Source: Flavobacteriaceae bacterium (GTDB lineage: Bacteria; Bacteroidota; Bacteroidia; Flavobacteriales; Flavobacteriaceae). From it: DNA of 54,920 nt. Below, piece after piece: positions 54,050 to 54,920 of this stretch. Every line of letters starts with the position of its first letter. Within the stretch, counting starts at the first letter, position 1. The stretch is taken from the NCBI GenBank assembly GCA_018623195.1, contig JAAZVY010000006.1, positions 1 to 54,920 of the forward strand, given 5' to 3'. The notes under the pieces were generated by a model. That model made no database searches. It worked only from the letters and a program-made list of their open reading frames with translations, and was not told the DNA's origin. A program made the translations under genes and the position numbers.

Positions 54050-54920
54050 TTACCAGGATTTGAAACGATCGGGACGACTTTCTCTCATGAGATTATAAAG
54101 CCCCTCAAATATCTCCTCAGCGTTTGGTTTTGAAAAGTAGTCACCATCTGAACCATAGGGCGGTCTATGCTGCTTTGCCGAGATGACAAGCGGCGCAGTG
54201 TCTAGATGGCTAAACCCTTTTTGTTCTGAAACAATCTGTTGGAGAAGAAATGCACTATACCCTCCTGGGACATCTTCATCAATGATTGCCAGTCGATTCG
54301 TTTTTTTAAGACTTTCAATGCTGCGTTGACTTTTGTCAAATGGCCACAGGGTTTGAGCATCAATAATTTCACAAGAAATTCCAAAGGTGCGTAGTCGTTC
54401 TGAAGCCTCACAAACAATTTTTAGGGTAGAGCCATAGGAAACTACAGTGATATCAGAGCCTTCTTCAACAACTTCAATTTCCCCAATAGGGGTTGTAAAA
54501 TGTCCAATATTTTCCGGTAACGCCTCTTTGCTTCTGTAACCGTTTAACGGCTCGATGACAACAGCTGGTTCATTTGCTTTTAGAAGCGCATTATACATAC
54601 CCGCTGCCTGGGTCATATTTCTAGGAGAAAGGATGTAAATACCACGAAGTACATTAACCAATCCTCCCATCGGAGAACCCGAATGCCAAATCCCTTCTAA
54701 ACGATGCCCTCTAGTACGAACGATTAATGGCGCAATTTGTTGACCTACAGACCTATATCTTAGTGTGGCTAAATCATCTGTTAATACTTGAATGGCATAA
54801 AAGATGTAATCGAGGTATTGAATTTCAGCAATAGGTCGTAATCCACGCATTGCTAAACCAATACCTTGCCCAATTATGCTGGCCTCACGGATACTTGTGT
54901 CACTTACACGATCTTCACCA
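54050..54920 (-). CDS. 2-oxoacid dehydrogenase E1, beta-type C-terminal part (truncated by window)
   Basis: The frame stays open to the end of the window, so only the last ~289 residues are visible and an internal ATG at 54850 is not the start. Sequences are those of the E1 beta region of branched-chain or pyruvate dehydrogenase: DRVSDTSIREASIIGQGIGLAMRGLRPIAEIQYLDY, RTRGHRLEGIWHSGSPMGGL, ITVVSYGSTLKIVCEAS and a C-terminal transketolase domain ending in the YGSDGDYF area. TPP pyrimidine-domain features are present. In Flavobacteriia this E1 is commonly a fused alpha-beta protein, which would explain the missing start. The lpdA gene at 38 kb could provide its E3. Confidence 0.88.
   Translation of the reverse strand, partial: GEDRVSDTSIREASIIGQGIGLAMRGLRPIAEIQYLDYIFYAIQVLTDDLATLRYRSVGQQIAPLIVRTRGHRLEGIWHSGSPMGGLVNVLRGIYILSPRNMTQAAGMYNALLKANEPAVVIEPLNGYRSKEALPENIGHFTTPIGEIEVVEEGSDITVVSYGSTLKIVCEASERLRTFGISCEIIDAQTLWPFDKSQRSIESLKKTNRLAIIDEDVPGGYSAFLLQQIVSEQKGFSHLDTAPLVISAKQHRPPYGSDGDYFSKPNAEEIFEGLYNLMRESRPDRFKSW

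Overview
The window reads as chromosomal core genome of a Bacteroidota bacterium, most likely class Flavobacteriia. The DNA is AT-rich. Start codons are rarely preceded by a Shine-Dalgarno sequence. Many transcription units begin with the TAnnTTTG -7 element typical of the phylum's primary sigma factor. The gene families also fit: an RprY-like response regulator, exported proteins whose signals end in AQ, an ftsK-lolA-lptF/G-ribB cluster and an E1 dehydrogenase. I could not assign a genus. I see no prophage, insertion sequence, CRISPR array or defence island; about 94% of the bases are coding.

Layout. 1-4.6 kb: an operon with the end of a family 2 glycosyltransferase, a YbbR protein, coaE, a sensor histidine kinase and its response regulator. 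4.6-8.2 kb (minus): Gfo/Idh dehydrogenase, yggS, a DEDDh exonuclease with a decayed GIY-YIG domain, and miaA. 8.2-12.5 kb: pcm, then clpB, a TetR regulator and smpB on the minus strand. 12.7-19 kb: glyA, a glutaminyl cyclase lipoprotein, the small SRP RNA, SDR, fsa, an ABC-F protein and a membrane protein. 19-25 kb: pheT, RluA-type synthase, panB, an NTF2-like protein and sdaA. 25-31 kb: dnaK, tRNA-Ser(UGA), a 395-base regulatory gap, a Prx6 peroxiredoxin, a beta-barrel protein, a TIM-barrel lipoprotein and a TSUP permease. 31-38 kb (minus): nhaC, ftsK, lolA, lptF/G-like, ribB. 38-44 kb: lpdA, tilS, dsbD, comM. 44-48 kb (minus): M20 amidohydrolase, a cryptic OmpA-like protein and recG. 48-55 kb: pcrA/uvrD, an OmpA lipoprotein, a glycosyltransferase, an HsdR-N nuclease-like protein, holA, and the end of a 2-oxoacid dehydrogenase E1 gene.

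How the parts work together. Most genes serve housekeeping: coenzyme A and pantothenate (coaE, panB), riboflavin (ribB), one-carbon metabolism (glyA), tRNA modification and charging (miaA, tilS, pheT), protein quality control (clpB, dnaK, smpB, pcm, dsbD), the cell envelope (lolA, lptF/G-like, OmpA) and replication or repair (holA, recG, pcrA, ftsK, comM). Genes are packed very tightly: six convergent pairs overlap at their stop codons and two more are separated by 2-4 bases.

The least expected signals are regulatory or concealed. dnaK and clpB share an upstream TGAC-N5-GTCA inverted repeat and a sigma-54-like -24/-12 core, and ompA has a near-consensus sigma-54 promoter. A 16-base CRP/FNR-like palindrome lies ahead of the peroxiredoxin. 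The unknown gene at 46.1 kb aligns by eye along its length with the OmpA lipoprotein at 50.6 kb but has lost the peptidoglycan-binding residues. Several enzymes carry extra domains that have lost their active sites. I found no convincing new multi-gene system.
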